From: Brachynemurus nebulosus
Taxonomy: Eukaryota > Arthropoda > Insecta > Neuroptera > Myrmeleontidae
Direction of reading: 5' to 3'
Assembly (NCBI GenBank): GCA_035578155.1
Contig: JAPWDM010000008.1
Location: forward strand, 816,001-880,000
DNA length: 64,000 nt
Of the stretch, positions 52,684 to 64,000 are shown piece by piece. The notes beneath the pieces are model-generated. The model did not search any database. It saw only the letters and a program-made list of their open reading frames with translations, and was not told the origin of the DNA. Every line of letters starts with the position of its first letter. Position 1 is the first letter of the stretch. The position numbers and the translations under genes were made by a program.

Positions 52684-53454
52684 ATAAAAATTTTAAACAG
52701 TATTTCTTCATAGTTTGTTTATCCAGAGGCTACAACAACAATTTTTTTTTTTATGTCAAACAACAACTGAAAAAAGATAAAAAAAAAATTCAATTTAATT
52801 ATTTAGATACGAAATAGCGTCCCCTTTAATTGGATTAACTTGTATAATATGCTCGGATATCATGCACTGGGCCGCAGTTTTCACATTCGCTTCTTCTACT
52901 ACATACACACAGCATTTAAAATTAAATTCGTTTATCCTATTAACAACAGCACAGTGGAAAGAAATATACGTATACATCATTAGATTATATATCTACATAA
53001 ATGTTGGTATACTTTACAGGGCGTCACATGTAGGGTCACATTTACTCGCTGGAGTTTATTAGAATTTATATTCAGTGTCTTAAAAATCATAATTAAAATA
53101 ATAGAATCGAATCAGTGCATATTGATAGAAAAAAATGGAAAAATTACACTCAAATTGCCGTAATTTAATCCAATTTGGCTAATTTAAATCATCTTCCATA
53201 AAGGAATTTTTGATCTGATGAACAAAATTATCTAGTGCCTCAGAAAACCCGACACAAAACGAAGGAATAATGAAATTTAAAGCAAATTCTAGGTTTTTCG
53301 AAAGTGTTCCCGTTCATTTTGACCAAAATTAAGCCACGTATGGCCACAAAAGGGAAGACTTTTGTGGAATCCGTCACATTTCTGAAAGGAATTTCGTTAT
53401 TTTGATAGCAAAAATGAAAAATTTCCACCGTAGTATAGTGATGAGCAAAATTAG
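52684..53454. other. Spacer, no feature seen
   Basis: AT-rich; no gene recognised. Confidence 0.4.
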
Positions 53455-53800
53455 TCTTGGTCTTGCATTTTTTTGCAAGACCAAGACCAAGACTATAAGT
53501 ATGGCTGCAAGACCAATACCAAGACTCAAGTGAGCAAGACCACGACAAAAGCAAGAAAAAAGCAAGATTCTTGCTAAACTATTTAAATAGTGTGACAGTA
53601 TAATTAATATCGTAAGGAGAGAAAATTCTGATTTTAGAAGGAAAAAATTCGATAATAAAAAAATGCAAGAAAGTGCAAGATTTTTTAGCAATACCAAGAC
53701 CAAGACTGCATTTTGCAAGATCAAGACCAAGACCAAGATTCAAACTGCTCTAGCAAGACCAAGACCAAGATTCTTAATCCAAGAACAAGACCAAGAGGGG
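53455..53800. repeat. Interrupted CAAGAC/CAAGACCAAGAC minisatellite
   Basis: Two clusters of GACCAA hexamers (53455-53575 and 53685-53800) separate about 110 bp of unrelated AT-rich DNA. Minus-strand frames of repeated Leu-Val-Leu-Val arise from it and are not genes. Confidence 0.8.
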
Positions 53801-53887
53801 TCGTCAAATTTTCGAAAATCCGTCTCTGAAACGATTTAATCAAAATAAACTTACATGAAATTACGATCGGACCTTGACAGAGTTTCA

Positions 53888-54402
53888 AATATCCCTGTCG
53901 CAGCATCCTGCATAACATAGCGAATTTCCGTTTATAAAAATCCGTTTTTATGTGATTTTTCACTCTTTTAAGTGATTTTACCGCCTCCTTCTAATGGTGT
54001 AAATAAATGTCGCAAAAATTTTTTGACTTGAGGAAATTTTGGCAAAAGACTAATTTTTTTCACGAAAAATGACCAAAAAAAAACCATGTTCCGACATGGC
54101 TGGCTAATGAACTTGTCCAACGGTGTGGGACTAAATACAAATATAAATTTTCGCAAAAATTTTTGAATAAGTGGAAATTTTGGCAAAAAACTAATTTTTT
54201 GCAAGAACAAACACCATGTTCCTGGCATCCGACGTGTCTGGCTAACGAACTTGTCCAACGGTTTGGGACTTCCAACATTTTCACCAAATTTCGTAAACCT
54301 AGGACATTTCGTTCGTGAGTTATTTCTCCCATGGTCCCGGGTTCAAGTCGCGTCATGGCAGTGGCTGTAATAGCTGAAAATTCCATTCTGGAAATTCGCT
54401 AA
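53888..54402 (+). mobile_element. HINE-like repeat, copy 9, without microsatellite
   Basis: Starts AATATCCCTGTCGCAGC and ends GGAAATTCGCTAA. The block AAATTTTGGCAAAARACTAA to TTGTCCAACGG occurs twice (about 54030-54130 and 54170-54270). The text passes from GTTCGTGAGTTAT directly to TTCTCCCATGGTCCCGG, so the microsatellite and its surroundings are absent. Confidence 0.65.
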
Positions 54403-57400
54403 AACTTGATAAATAGTGTTGTTAGTGTAAATAGTATCAGAAATTTATCAAGGGAAACACACTACGTTAGTCTAAAGACCAGAAAAGGGACAGTCTTTGA
54501 ATGACACAATCTCATCAAAATTTGAATATTTCAAAAATTTGTTAAATATTGATTTATAATTTACGATAATAATTACATTGGATAGACAGAATAGACTACA
54601 TAGTCAACATTCCATACGTGTAAAAGAGACGGATATATTTTGAATCTAGTAGTACTGTTACTGTGGTCTCTTGAATTGGGTTGAGTGTTGAAGTACACTG
54701 TGTAGAGAGAATATTACTGTGTGCTATCAAAATATTATTTTTTCATCTACTGCCTGCTATCATAGCTGCTATTAATATTTTAAAAAAGCATCATAATGTT
54801 TAATGTCGATTGACAGGACATGAATATATATACACACGGTTCAAAACCACTTAAACCCTCTTTGGTCCCCTCCGATTCCATTATTATATATTATTAAAAA
54901 AAAAACTATTATCATTTTTGGTTGAGTTACTTTTTGGGGAAATAATCGAAGTATGTATTTTGTCGATGTACCAGATGGTTAATTTTTATCGAGAATGTGT
55001 CAAAAACTGTAGATTGATGTGTTTGTGAACGTTATCGATGGTCTAGTGGTGGAGCGCTTCACTGGTTATCAAGAGATCCTGCGTTCGAGTCCCGGTCGTT
55101 CCAGTTTGATAATTTTTCAATCACCGCCCATTTTTTTGTTTTGTTTTGTTTAATCGAATATCAATAATATTTGAAAATTTGAACAAGATATGGGAGGGGA
55201 AGGGGGTTCCAGAACGTTGAAGGATAATTTTTGAGTGAAATTTTGATCAGTACTGGTTCCACCATTTATTTTGGGCGTTTTCTAAGGCGTCTTGAAAACG
55301 TCAGCGACAATTTCAATCTAATTCACTTGAACAAAATTTGGCCAAGACCCGTTCAACCATCTATTTTCAATCTCAAGGCACTGAAGAATAGTTCTGCATT
55401 CATTTTTTTCGAAATGTCAATAATATTTAAGTAAAATTTGATCGAGGTACATCCAACCATTTATTTTAAATGTTTCTGGAATCCACAAGACCTTGGCATA
55501 CAATTTTAACGTACATTTTTTCTAGACTCTCAACAGGATTTCCAATAGGATTTAGGCAAAATTTTGTAAACATCAGTTCAATTGTTTATTTTTTTCCTTT
55601 CTGGAGTCCTAGGCTTGGAGAGGGCCGGATATCAACTAAGGAAAGTATCAGCTTATCCCTCGGTGAAAGAATTTTTGAGATCGGTGGAGTAATTCTTAAG
55701 ATTAGCACAAACTAACAAATTTCAGTAGCCTAATCCATCAATTCTAAATTTACTTTTGAAGTTTCATTTCAAAAATTAATTTCAGTTTTAGTTTTTTATC
55801 GTGAAATGATGAAGACTAGGTATATCTTTTACTGGATTGGTTCTGAAAATAAAAAAAAAAAACTCATTTCCACTAAACACCGTGTACACACACATCATCG
55901 ACACGTCACTTAATATGTCATCAATCAAAAAACCTACACTTTTGAATTCTTTAGTATAGCATAGCATTATTTGCTTCTTCTAAAAGTATGATGTCACGTT
56001 ATAAATTCTGGCCCCAGAGAACTGGCGTTTGTTTTGCCGTCACTTTATTGCGTCAACCGAACAAAAATTAAACAAAAATTGAGTGACGTTTCCCATACAG
56101 ACACTCAAAAAAATATTTTTGTTTGTCCAAACATTGAACTTGAAATTTTATTATTTAAAAAATTGTAAAGTAACTTACATAGTGTGTTTCGAAAGTTGTT
56201 TAATTTTAAAAATTTTAGAAGTATATTTGAATTAATATTTATATGTGTAAATAAACTTTAAAATATTTCTTTTAAAGTCAAATCTTAGTAAAAAAAAGTA
56301 TTAGTAATTTTTAAAAGTAAAAAAATAATATGAACGCATTTTTTCATATTTTTCAAAAATAAGCATGATTTATGTTTTTTTTTCTAAAGATTATTGACTT
56401 TTTAGTTTTTAACTTACAGTAAAGCATCGGTTTTGGACGAAAAAAATTTAGAAAATACAGAAAATTGACAAATAAGATTGTTAAATTGTTTAAATTTTCT
56501 ACTAAGTGGTGAATCATTTCCATTTAAATCATTTCGACTAACGTTAATCAATATTTTGACCCTATTCCTCCGTTTTAGGTTATCAGTTTCGAGTTTTGAT
56601 ATATTTTTGAACGAAATTTTGAGATTAGTCACGAAATTGTGATTGTTATATAAACATGTATGAAAAACAAGAAGAAATAAACCAAATAATCTTGTATATT
56701 TACGGTTTTTAACGGCAATTTCCCAATATACGTGCCAGTGCAAAATTTTAAAAATTTCTCGCTTCGTGTATCGGACACGACACAAAACAAACGAAAATCA
56801 ACACAAAATTCGGCGGTCACGTTTAATTTTTGTTAAAAATTACTTTAAATTAATTTAATGTTCAAATGGAGTTTCGAGATGAAAAGAAATGATTCAAGTT
56901 ACATTATTTCGGCATATTTTGGAAAGCAAATATGCCGAACGTGCTTGTATTTAGTGATAAAAAACGATGTTACAACCATTGAACGGTTGGGAAATTTTCG
57001 AGAAAGAAATATATATTCGAAAATACCCGAATTTTTATGTGTACAGAAACGTATATAATAATTCTTTTGGGGTTTTCAAATATACATTTTTATAGTTATT
57101 ATTGTAATATTTTCCAATTTTTCTATAACGTTTTCCACACAAAACTCACATACGGAAAAAAAACCGGAAGATAGAATGAGATGAAAATTTTGTTAAAAAA
57201 AAATAGTATTTCTATTCACCTCTTTCTGTCTGTCCGTCCAATGCAGGCTGACTGATGACGATCAGAAAAGGTTTTCAAAATGAATAATAAAAAACACATT
57301 TATTTGAATGAAGGCTATAATGTAGCACTTGTGCGGCGGGGAGTACCGACGAAAGGGGAGTACAAACGGCGTAAAGTTGGTCATCATTAATTTTATTCCG

Positions 57401-57931
57401 GCCAATGCAGACACTTTTAGTAGACACGAATATTCTTCATTTAGAGAAATAAAAAAAAACATACATGCTTCATCGTATTTTGACGTCATATCCGTTATTT
57501 TCAATTTTACCTAAGTAGGTACTGAATAGAATCCCACTTTTTTGTTCCAGTTAAATTTGGATCCTTTGGAAGCCGTAATATGGTTTTTAGTAGACTATAA
57601 ACGAATAATAGTTCAACCCTTTACTGCACTACACTCCCCCCCTTTTTTACATACATCCGTCGACGCGACTGGTTGCCCCTCGCTTGACTATTTGCCAGTT
57701 GTATACGAAGAATATATTCATAATATAGTTCTAACTAATGGTAATTTAGTATATTTTAAGTAATTAACGTTGATAAATGAATGTTTGAGCTGTCAGAGCC
57801 AACTACGCTTACTAATGCGAGTGTACAGCATTAGCATTACAGTTCATATGTATGTACATACATAGTAATGTTAAGGTTTGTTCCAACAAGCATCGGAATT
57901 TTCATTATTAAATTCGATAATGTTATTTATA
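54403..57931. other. 3.5 kb of AT-rich DNA
   Basis: A tRNA-like sequence at 55032. The minus-strand frame 56414-56785 (123 codons) lacks an ATG and shows no domain I recognise; it could be an exon but is unsupported. Confidence 0.4.
55032..55103 (+). repeat. tRNA-like sequence (SINE head or tRNA pseudogene)
   Basis: TGGTCTAGTGG (A box) at 55039 and GTTCGAGTCCC (B box) at 55083 have exact tRNA spacing of 44. A possible anticodon arm CTTCA-CTGGTTA-TCAAG gives an anticodon-like GGT. The acceptor stem pairs poorly (TTATCGA against TCGTTCC), arguing against a working tRNA. Related to the minus-strand sequence at 43167. Confidence 0.5.
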
Positions 57932-57933
57932 TA

Positions 57934-59073
57934 GGGTTGACCGGGGTAATTGTGAATGGATTTTTATGAGTTGAGATAAAAGCGTTATATTAAGTAATTT
58001 TTATTTTATATATCACATTTTGGTTGATTTATTTTTAATACTACATTATTTCGGATGCACCATACAAATTTTGAGCAAATTCGTATGAAAAACGAAAATT
58101 TTATATGCCATTCACATTTCCCCGGTGCGGTTTTACAAATCTTATGAATTTTGGGGTAAAAGTGAATGCCATCAGAAAAATTATTTAGAATGGATCACAA
58201 GAGAAGTGTGGTACATCAGATTAAAGCCCAACTCAAACTCTTCACATTTACCCCACTTTCAAATTTTTCCTCATATTTTAGCGGTCACAATTTCTCTTTG
58301 TTTAATGCAAGTTACGCATACCTCAAATTTGTACAAAAACTCAGGGTTAAATAAAATAATAACAAAAATTGTAGGAACAAATTTATTACAAGCTAAAAAT
58401 GATATTTTGATGATATATTTTTGTCATTTTATCATATACAAAATCAAAAAATTACATGATTTTCACACAAAAACAAGAAAAATAAGACTTTTTCAAGGAA
58501 ATACATTTAGGTTACATGAATAAAAAACAACAATCTATTGGGCCTAATACTGTGCCTAATTATTGTTTGTACAACGGAAACTTGTACAATAAGGACACCA
58601 CCATCTTCATCAACATTTTCAACTCTGAAAAGGAGACTACTGAAATTTTTGACCGACTGGGGCATTTGTGAATGACGTTCATAATTACCCCACAATTTTA
58701 AAATCATGAGGTAATTGTGAATTGGTAATAAATTATCCAATTTCTTTAGCAGTTAATAAGGAGCCCTCTCAGGGTTTAGATCACTTCCTTAGAAGTACTT
58801 TTAACCATTTCTTACCTCTTAAAAAAAGAAAATGTATTTAAAATAATTTTTTTTGAGGATTGGTGGAAGTAAGATACACAAAATTTTGCAAGGGTTTTTT
58901 CAAAATAAAAAAAAAAATACTAATACTTGGAGAATTGTTATGAAATTTTAATAGCTTATTAAGAAAGGACAGAAAAACATACTAAGAGTTGATTTTTAAC
59001 AATATTAATGTTATTTTGGAAATTATAGGCGCCGTTCACAATTGCCCCAATTCACAATTACCCCGGTCATCCC
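57934..59073. mobile_element. TA-flanked element with GGGWTGACCGGGGTAATTG ends
   Basis: GGGTTGACCGGGGTAATTGT at the left and GGGATGACCGGGGTAATTGT inverted at the right, each beside TA (57932, 59074). Relatives of the end motif (CATTCACATTTCCCC, GTAATTGTGAATTGG) recur inside. The style matches the element at 42133. Frames at 58125-58523 and 58507-58740 show no domain. Confidence 0.78.
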
Positions 59074-59075
59074 TA

Positions 59076-61297
59076 AAGGTTAAGTCAAATTTAGTTCAGT
59101 ATTTAGTTGGAATGGAACGTTTTAATTAATTGTTACGATTTTCAAAAGATGTCCCTTGACAACTAAGCCCTTGTTGACACGTGGTACTAATCATTAGTAG
59201 TTGCTAAAAATATGCATAGAATTTTTGACTCCATTAGGAGTCAAAAAAAATAATTTCTGAAAATTTTTCGTAATTTGTTCCATGAAATCGTTTGAAGCCC
59301 TGTGTTTTTTGGTCTTATTTTCTTTTAATTCAAAATTTTAATTAATCTGCTCAGTATATCTGCTTAAAATTTGTCCATTTAAATACTCTGTAGCAAGAAT
59401 TCCAAAAACCAGTTCAGAATCAACACGAAATTTGAAATTCTGTGCAAACTCGAATTACAATTCTTTCTAACAAGTTGGAATTATTACAATTTTCAAAAAA
59501 TATCGCTAACTAAGACGCAGGCCCGACGAGAGGGTGGGGTAGCCGGGGTTGTAGCCCAGGGGCCCGGGCTGGAAAAGGGGGCCCATAGCCGTCAATAGCC
59601 GTCAAAATATAAAAATTCTTCTATATTTTTGCTTAAAATTTAATCATTTAAATACTTTGTAGCAAGAGTTTCAAAAATCACGTTCGGAATTCTTCCTAGC
59701 TAGTTATTGGAATAACTGAAAATAATTGTGTTCATATATTCTTCATTAAAACAAAAATTAATTCCATTGCTTGCTGGAACAAACCTTTTGTAAATTTTGT
59801 ATGTTTGCGTTAAGCTAGTATATTTATCTTTCACAAACTATATTATACATATTCGTTGGCAAATATGTAATTTGCAATGGCCTCATTTGTTCATGTTTTT
59901 GACTTGAAAACAAATTTGAAAATAAGTCAGTGTTCTTGTGGTTTATAGTTATATTTATAAAATATAACTATCATTTAGAATTTTAGATTTTCGCGTCTAA
60001 AGAGAAAACTTATTATTATCAACAGACTTTATGGTATAAAGACTTTGTGTTTTTAATTGTCAAGAAACTATATATAGTTTTCTGCAGTCTTATCAAAGAC
60101 TGATCAAACATATATTCTCTAAAAACATCTTGAATGTGTATTCTATTCGTGTCATAAAATAAAGTGCTGTCCATAACTGGGTTTTGTTCGCACATCTCAT
60201 CAATATCTTGCTTTCGTTTCAATACGTATTATGACTGGTATAATACAGTGGCGAATCACATGAAAAAAATATTCCCATGCAAAAAATATATTTAATAATT
60301 GTTTATTTTAAACTGTCACGATTACGTTGTTTCTGTGACATAAGTGGAAAATATAATAGTTTTGTTAGCTGCCATTTATCTGCGAAAAAAAATTTTTGTC
60401 TCAAATCAAAGTAACCAAACCTGATAAAAATCGTATTTTTGGTGTTTCTGGTTAGTGTAAACAGTATTTTGGGTTCTTTTTATGTCCCGAACTAACTTCG
60501 TGTTAGTTCGGGACATATTAAAATCCTTGAGTGATCGAAAGTTTGAGAGAGGTGGTAAATAGTTATAGAGTTTTACATTCATATATTGAATAAACGCAAG
60601 AGGGCTGTATTGCTTGTGTATTGTATATATTTTATGTACCTGTGAACCCTATGGTTTGGTAAGAAAACGATTAAGACGCCATCCAGTAGCAAGTAGTGAC
60701 TTTGTATATTTAATATATAGTATAGCATCACGTCAAGTTACTAATTGTTGTGCTAGATGGCATTAAATGTATTAAATTAACAAATTATGGTATATTAATC
60801 TACCATCTATTTTGCTACATTAATTTGTATGTATTTGTGTGTTAGGTGTGTGTATGTATTACGTATATGTGTAGGTATGTGTCCGGACTGTTATATTTTA
60901 AGAAGTTTTAGTTATGACCACTGAGTGAGGGACATTACTTTGTGCGTGCCAAGCACGCACTTGACGTTTTTTTTTCATATTTATTAAAATCAAGTACATA
61001 CAACTAACAGAAAATTGTTTTTACGACGCTAAAATTACATTTTTTGCAAAGATTTACCTATTTTGACTGTAGAAATTAAACATTCACCTCCGGGTGCGGT
61101 ATGTATATCTATTCAAAAACTTTATTTCATATTTGGTAGATCATTGCATCCCGTACACTTTGTACTAGTACCGCTTATGATTTTTTCTGGGTTGTGTTTT
61201 TTTTTTTTTGATACTTGTGTTTTGTTTGTTCATTCACAATAGAATAGAGCATTATAAATTTTATTGATCTATTCTGTTCAACAATAAACAGTCCATA
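59076..61297. other. AT-rich DNA with small features
   Basis: CAGGCCCGACGAGAGGG at 59518 resembles a lone hAT terminus followed by a GC-rich patch to 59590. The minus-strand frame 60222-60019 (67 codons, no ATG) reads protein-like but has no recognised domain. A perfect hairpin lies at 60481-60517. Confidence 0.4.
60481..60517. other. Perfect 16-bp hairpin
   Basis: TATGTCCCGAACTAAC at 60481-60496 pairs completely with 60502-60517 around the loop TTCGT. In AT-rich DNA a perfect 16-bp stem with balanced composition is unlikely by chance. Role unknown. Confidence 0.85.
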
Positions 61298-61776
<479 letters not shown>

Positions 61777-63130
61777 AGGTCCATACGCTTACATTTATAT
61801 GAAAATATTTGTCTTTTCAGAATTAGAATAAATATACGTATATATGGGTACAGATGGCGCTCAAAGATGAAGAGAGTTTCGGGATATGGTCCATCGACAT
61901 CAATATTTTCGAAAGGTGTGGGATTCGGAAATTTTTAGGGTTCCGAAGAAAAAATCTCATTAAACTACAGATGTTAAAAATTTTCTCAATTTTTTGAGGT
62001 GTTTACTTTCCCGCATTGAAAAGTGCGAGATTCCTCTCATTCAAAAAAAAAAAAAAAAGTCTGAGGTTCCTCTTAAGTATTTTTCATTTTTAAACCCCAT
62101 TTTCGAAATATTGAACTTCAAACTGGGTCGGGTTTTTTGTCTCACATTTGTATTTGTTGCGAATATTCGAAAAAGCGTAACAAACGTAACACACGCTCTG
62201 CTACCACCAAAATAGTAACAAAACATTTTTCTCGGAAAACGCTATGTTATACAGGATGCAGGGACAGGACACTATTTTCCAACAGAAAAATGAATGACTC
62301 ACTTACCCTTAGAAATTTTTCAAACTGGTGGCAAGAAAACTTTCCTATCACATTCATGATATATGCATGCACTAAAATTTATCCAAACATTTTTTAACTC
62401 TTTTTGACAAAATGAGATCTGTTTGAGACCGGGCAAATTCCTCCAGGAAATTGTTTCGCCAAAAAGAAAAAGTGGACGCCATATTTGTCGTTGGTAGCCA
62501 CATTAATGATGAGGAGAACGCACACCCACCAAAAGAATCGACTAATTACAGATAAATACTATACGTTCTTCATATGGAAACGTTTTATCTAAAACATTTA
62601 CAAGTAATTTGTTATCAATATGACCAAATAAAAAAGCAAAAGACGGAATCGGTCAAGTGCAGGCCATACTTGCATATTAGTGTTCGGTACAATTTTTTTT
62701 TTTTAATTTGTCTGCCGTGGGTAAAAGTTGTTCTTTTTTTGTGAGGGATATTCTGTGCGATTATTTTGGCAATACTTTGTGCCAAAGTCAACATTTTTGA
62801 AACGTTTTTCCGTACACGATGCCCTCGAAAAACTTTCAAAATCGAAATTCAATTTATGTCACATTTTTAATTGAACCTATGACAGACGGTCAATCTAGTA
62901 CGGAACACTAATAGAAACAAAACGAAAAACAACGAATAGATTATTAAAATTAATTGTTAGCATGTTTTAAATTAATTAACTATTCCAGAATGATTAATTA
63001 ATGGCCATCAAAATATGTTTTATTGGATTGATCAAATATGTAAAAAAAAATCTAACTCTGACAAACTTCATCTCATACACATACACAACTCGAAAAATAA
63101 ATAATACAGTTGAAGGTAAAATATTTTATA
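61777..63130. other. AT-rich spacer with small repeats
   Basis: 62225-62270 holds a minus-strand scrap of the HINE-like 5' end (GCTATGTTATACAGGATGC). 62677-62690 and 62898-62911 are a 14-bp inverted pair around the TTAGTGTTCSGTAC motif also seen at 37867. No gene. Confidence 0.5.
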
Positions 63131-63132
63131 TA

Positions 63133-63710
63133 GCGTAAAAGCCCCTATACTGGAACGCGATCATATGTCGGAACAGTTTTGACATTTATATATTAATGAA
63201 ATTATTTCTGAAAGAAACCTCTGATAAATTATTATTAATAGAATGGTTATTTTTCAATTTAAATTCACCTCGCAATTAATGTTTCCTTACTTAATTAACA
63301 AAATACATATACATATATATTAAACAACCTTTGTTGAATACAGTATTTTGATCCTTTTATTTACGTCTGATACTTAAACCACTCTATATTTCCTACTTTG
63401 ACGTCTAAATGTCACTCTATGTATCATATTACTCATATTACACGTCTATTTGTATATCGGTTTCCAACTTCTAGTGTCATTAACATTGCTCTGTTTCGAT
63501 ATACATAGATGTCGACATTTTGTAAAAGAAAAACATTGATAAATAAAAATTTTTGGGTTGTATTTTTTTAAAAACATATTCACTGGATTAAGAAAACTTT
63601 CGTTCATACTTATTAAGAAAAAAAATGGGTGTTTAATTTATTTGTCAATTTATATAAGCCAGTTTAATTACACACCTAAAAATAGTGTTCCGGCATAGGG
63701 GCTGTTACGT
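63133..63710. mobile_element. TA-flanked MITE, CGTAAMAGCCCCTAT ends
   Basis: GCGTAAAAGCCCCTATACTG at the left end is matched inverted by ACGTAACAGCCCCTATGCCG at the right, with TA outside each (63131, 63711). 578 bp, no coding frame. Tc1/mariner-type derivative by target and size. Confidence 0.72.
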
Positions 63711-63712
63711 TA

Positions 63713-64000
63713 CTAGATTTCTAAACTTCAGTATTTCTATAAATGTATAAATTGTTGATAAAACCAAAAGTGACCACCCCCCCCCCCCCCCAACAAGTTG
63801 TTATAAGAATAATAATAAAAATTACCACCGCGACAATGACATTGAGTATACTTACGTTGAATGACGACGATAGGGCCGAAAGTCTACATGCGCACAATAG
63901 AAAAACTATAGGTACCGTAAAACCGTCTAGACCCGGACACTTTGCACCAATCTTCAAAGTAAATAATTTCTACATTAACCTGCAACAATAAACATTTGTT
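63713..64000. other. Spacer, no feature seen
   Basis: Contains a run of 14 C near 63777-63790. Open frames on both strands are unsupported. Confidence 0.4.

Noticed and set aside
53240..53963. Minus-strand frames rich in Leu-Val
   Set aside because: They translate the GACCAA minisatellite.
56414..56785. 123-codon minus-strand frame
   Set aside because: No ATG start, no domain recognised, AT-rich; not supported as a gene.
58125..58523. 132-codon frame in the TA-flanked element
   Set aside because: No recognisable domain, and it sits over subterminal repeats; likely chance opening.
60019..60222. 67-codon minus-strand frame reading protein-like
   Set aside because: No ATG at its start, stop closely upstream and no recognised family; kept only as a note in the spacer entry.

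Overview
The window is an AT-rich stretch of a eukaryotic, almost certainly arthropod (probably insect) nuclear genome. The evidence is a gypsy-type LTR retrotransposon, a Penelope-like retroelement tail, many terminal-inverted-repeat (TIR) DNA transposons with TA, TTAA, TTA or 8-bp target duplications, long (TA)n arrays, and short-intron splice signals of insect type. I find no intact host protein gene, rRNA or functional tRNA. The species cannot be named from this sequence.

Layout. 1-7052: a nearly complete, young Ty3/gypsy element, cut by the window edge inside its 5' LTR. It has gag, a gag-pol -1 frameshift site followed by a hairpin, pol (protease, reverse transcriptase, RNase H, integrase with GPF motif), an untranslated tail with a 43-nt A run, a polypurine tract and a 763-bp 3' LTR. 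7053-26250: non-autonomous transposons in AT-rich DNA. These are two copies of a microsatellite-bearing Helentron/HINE-like family, a piggyBac-like element (10242-11151) with a sister copy in inverse orientation (22728-23658), a foldback element with 676-bp arms and TTA target duplication (12164-13800), a Penelope-like GIY-YIG remnant (16858-17277), a hAT-like element (19552-20365) and the first of two TA-flanked mariner-type elements (25850-26247).

26771-34000: a palindrome with a poly-G centre, more HINE-like copies, a nested inverted structure rich in TGTGTTAA motifs, and a hAT element with a perfect 8-bp target duplication sitting inside a HINE-like copy. 34030-46500: inverted duplications, pogo-like remnants, TTAA elements, and a long-TIR element in a TA microsatellite that itself carries a HINE-like insertion. 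46500-64000: the second mariner-type copy, a three-level nest (TTAA element in TTAA element carrying a HINE-like copy), a GACCAA-rich minisatellite, a tRNA-like sequence, a second TA-flanked element with a TIR resembling the pogo-like one, a (TA)n array inside a hAT-like element and a final TA-flanked element.

The only coding unit that looks functional is the retrotransposon. Everything else reads as layered insertions whose order can often be worked out from nesting and empty sites. The most informative items are the programmed-frameshift signal, the microsatellite-bearing repeat family with expanded and unexpanded copies, and the three-level nest with an empty-site control about 10 kb away.
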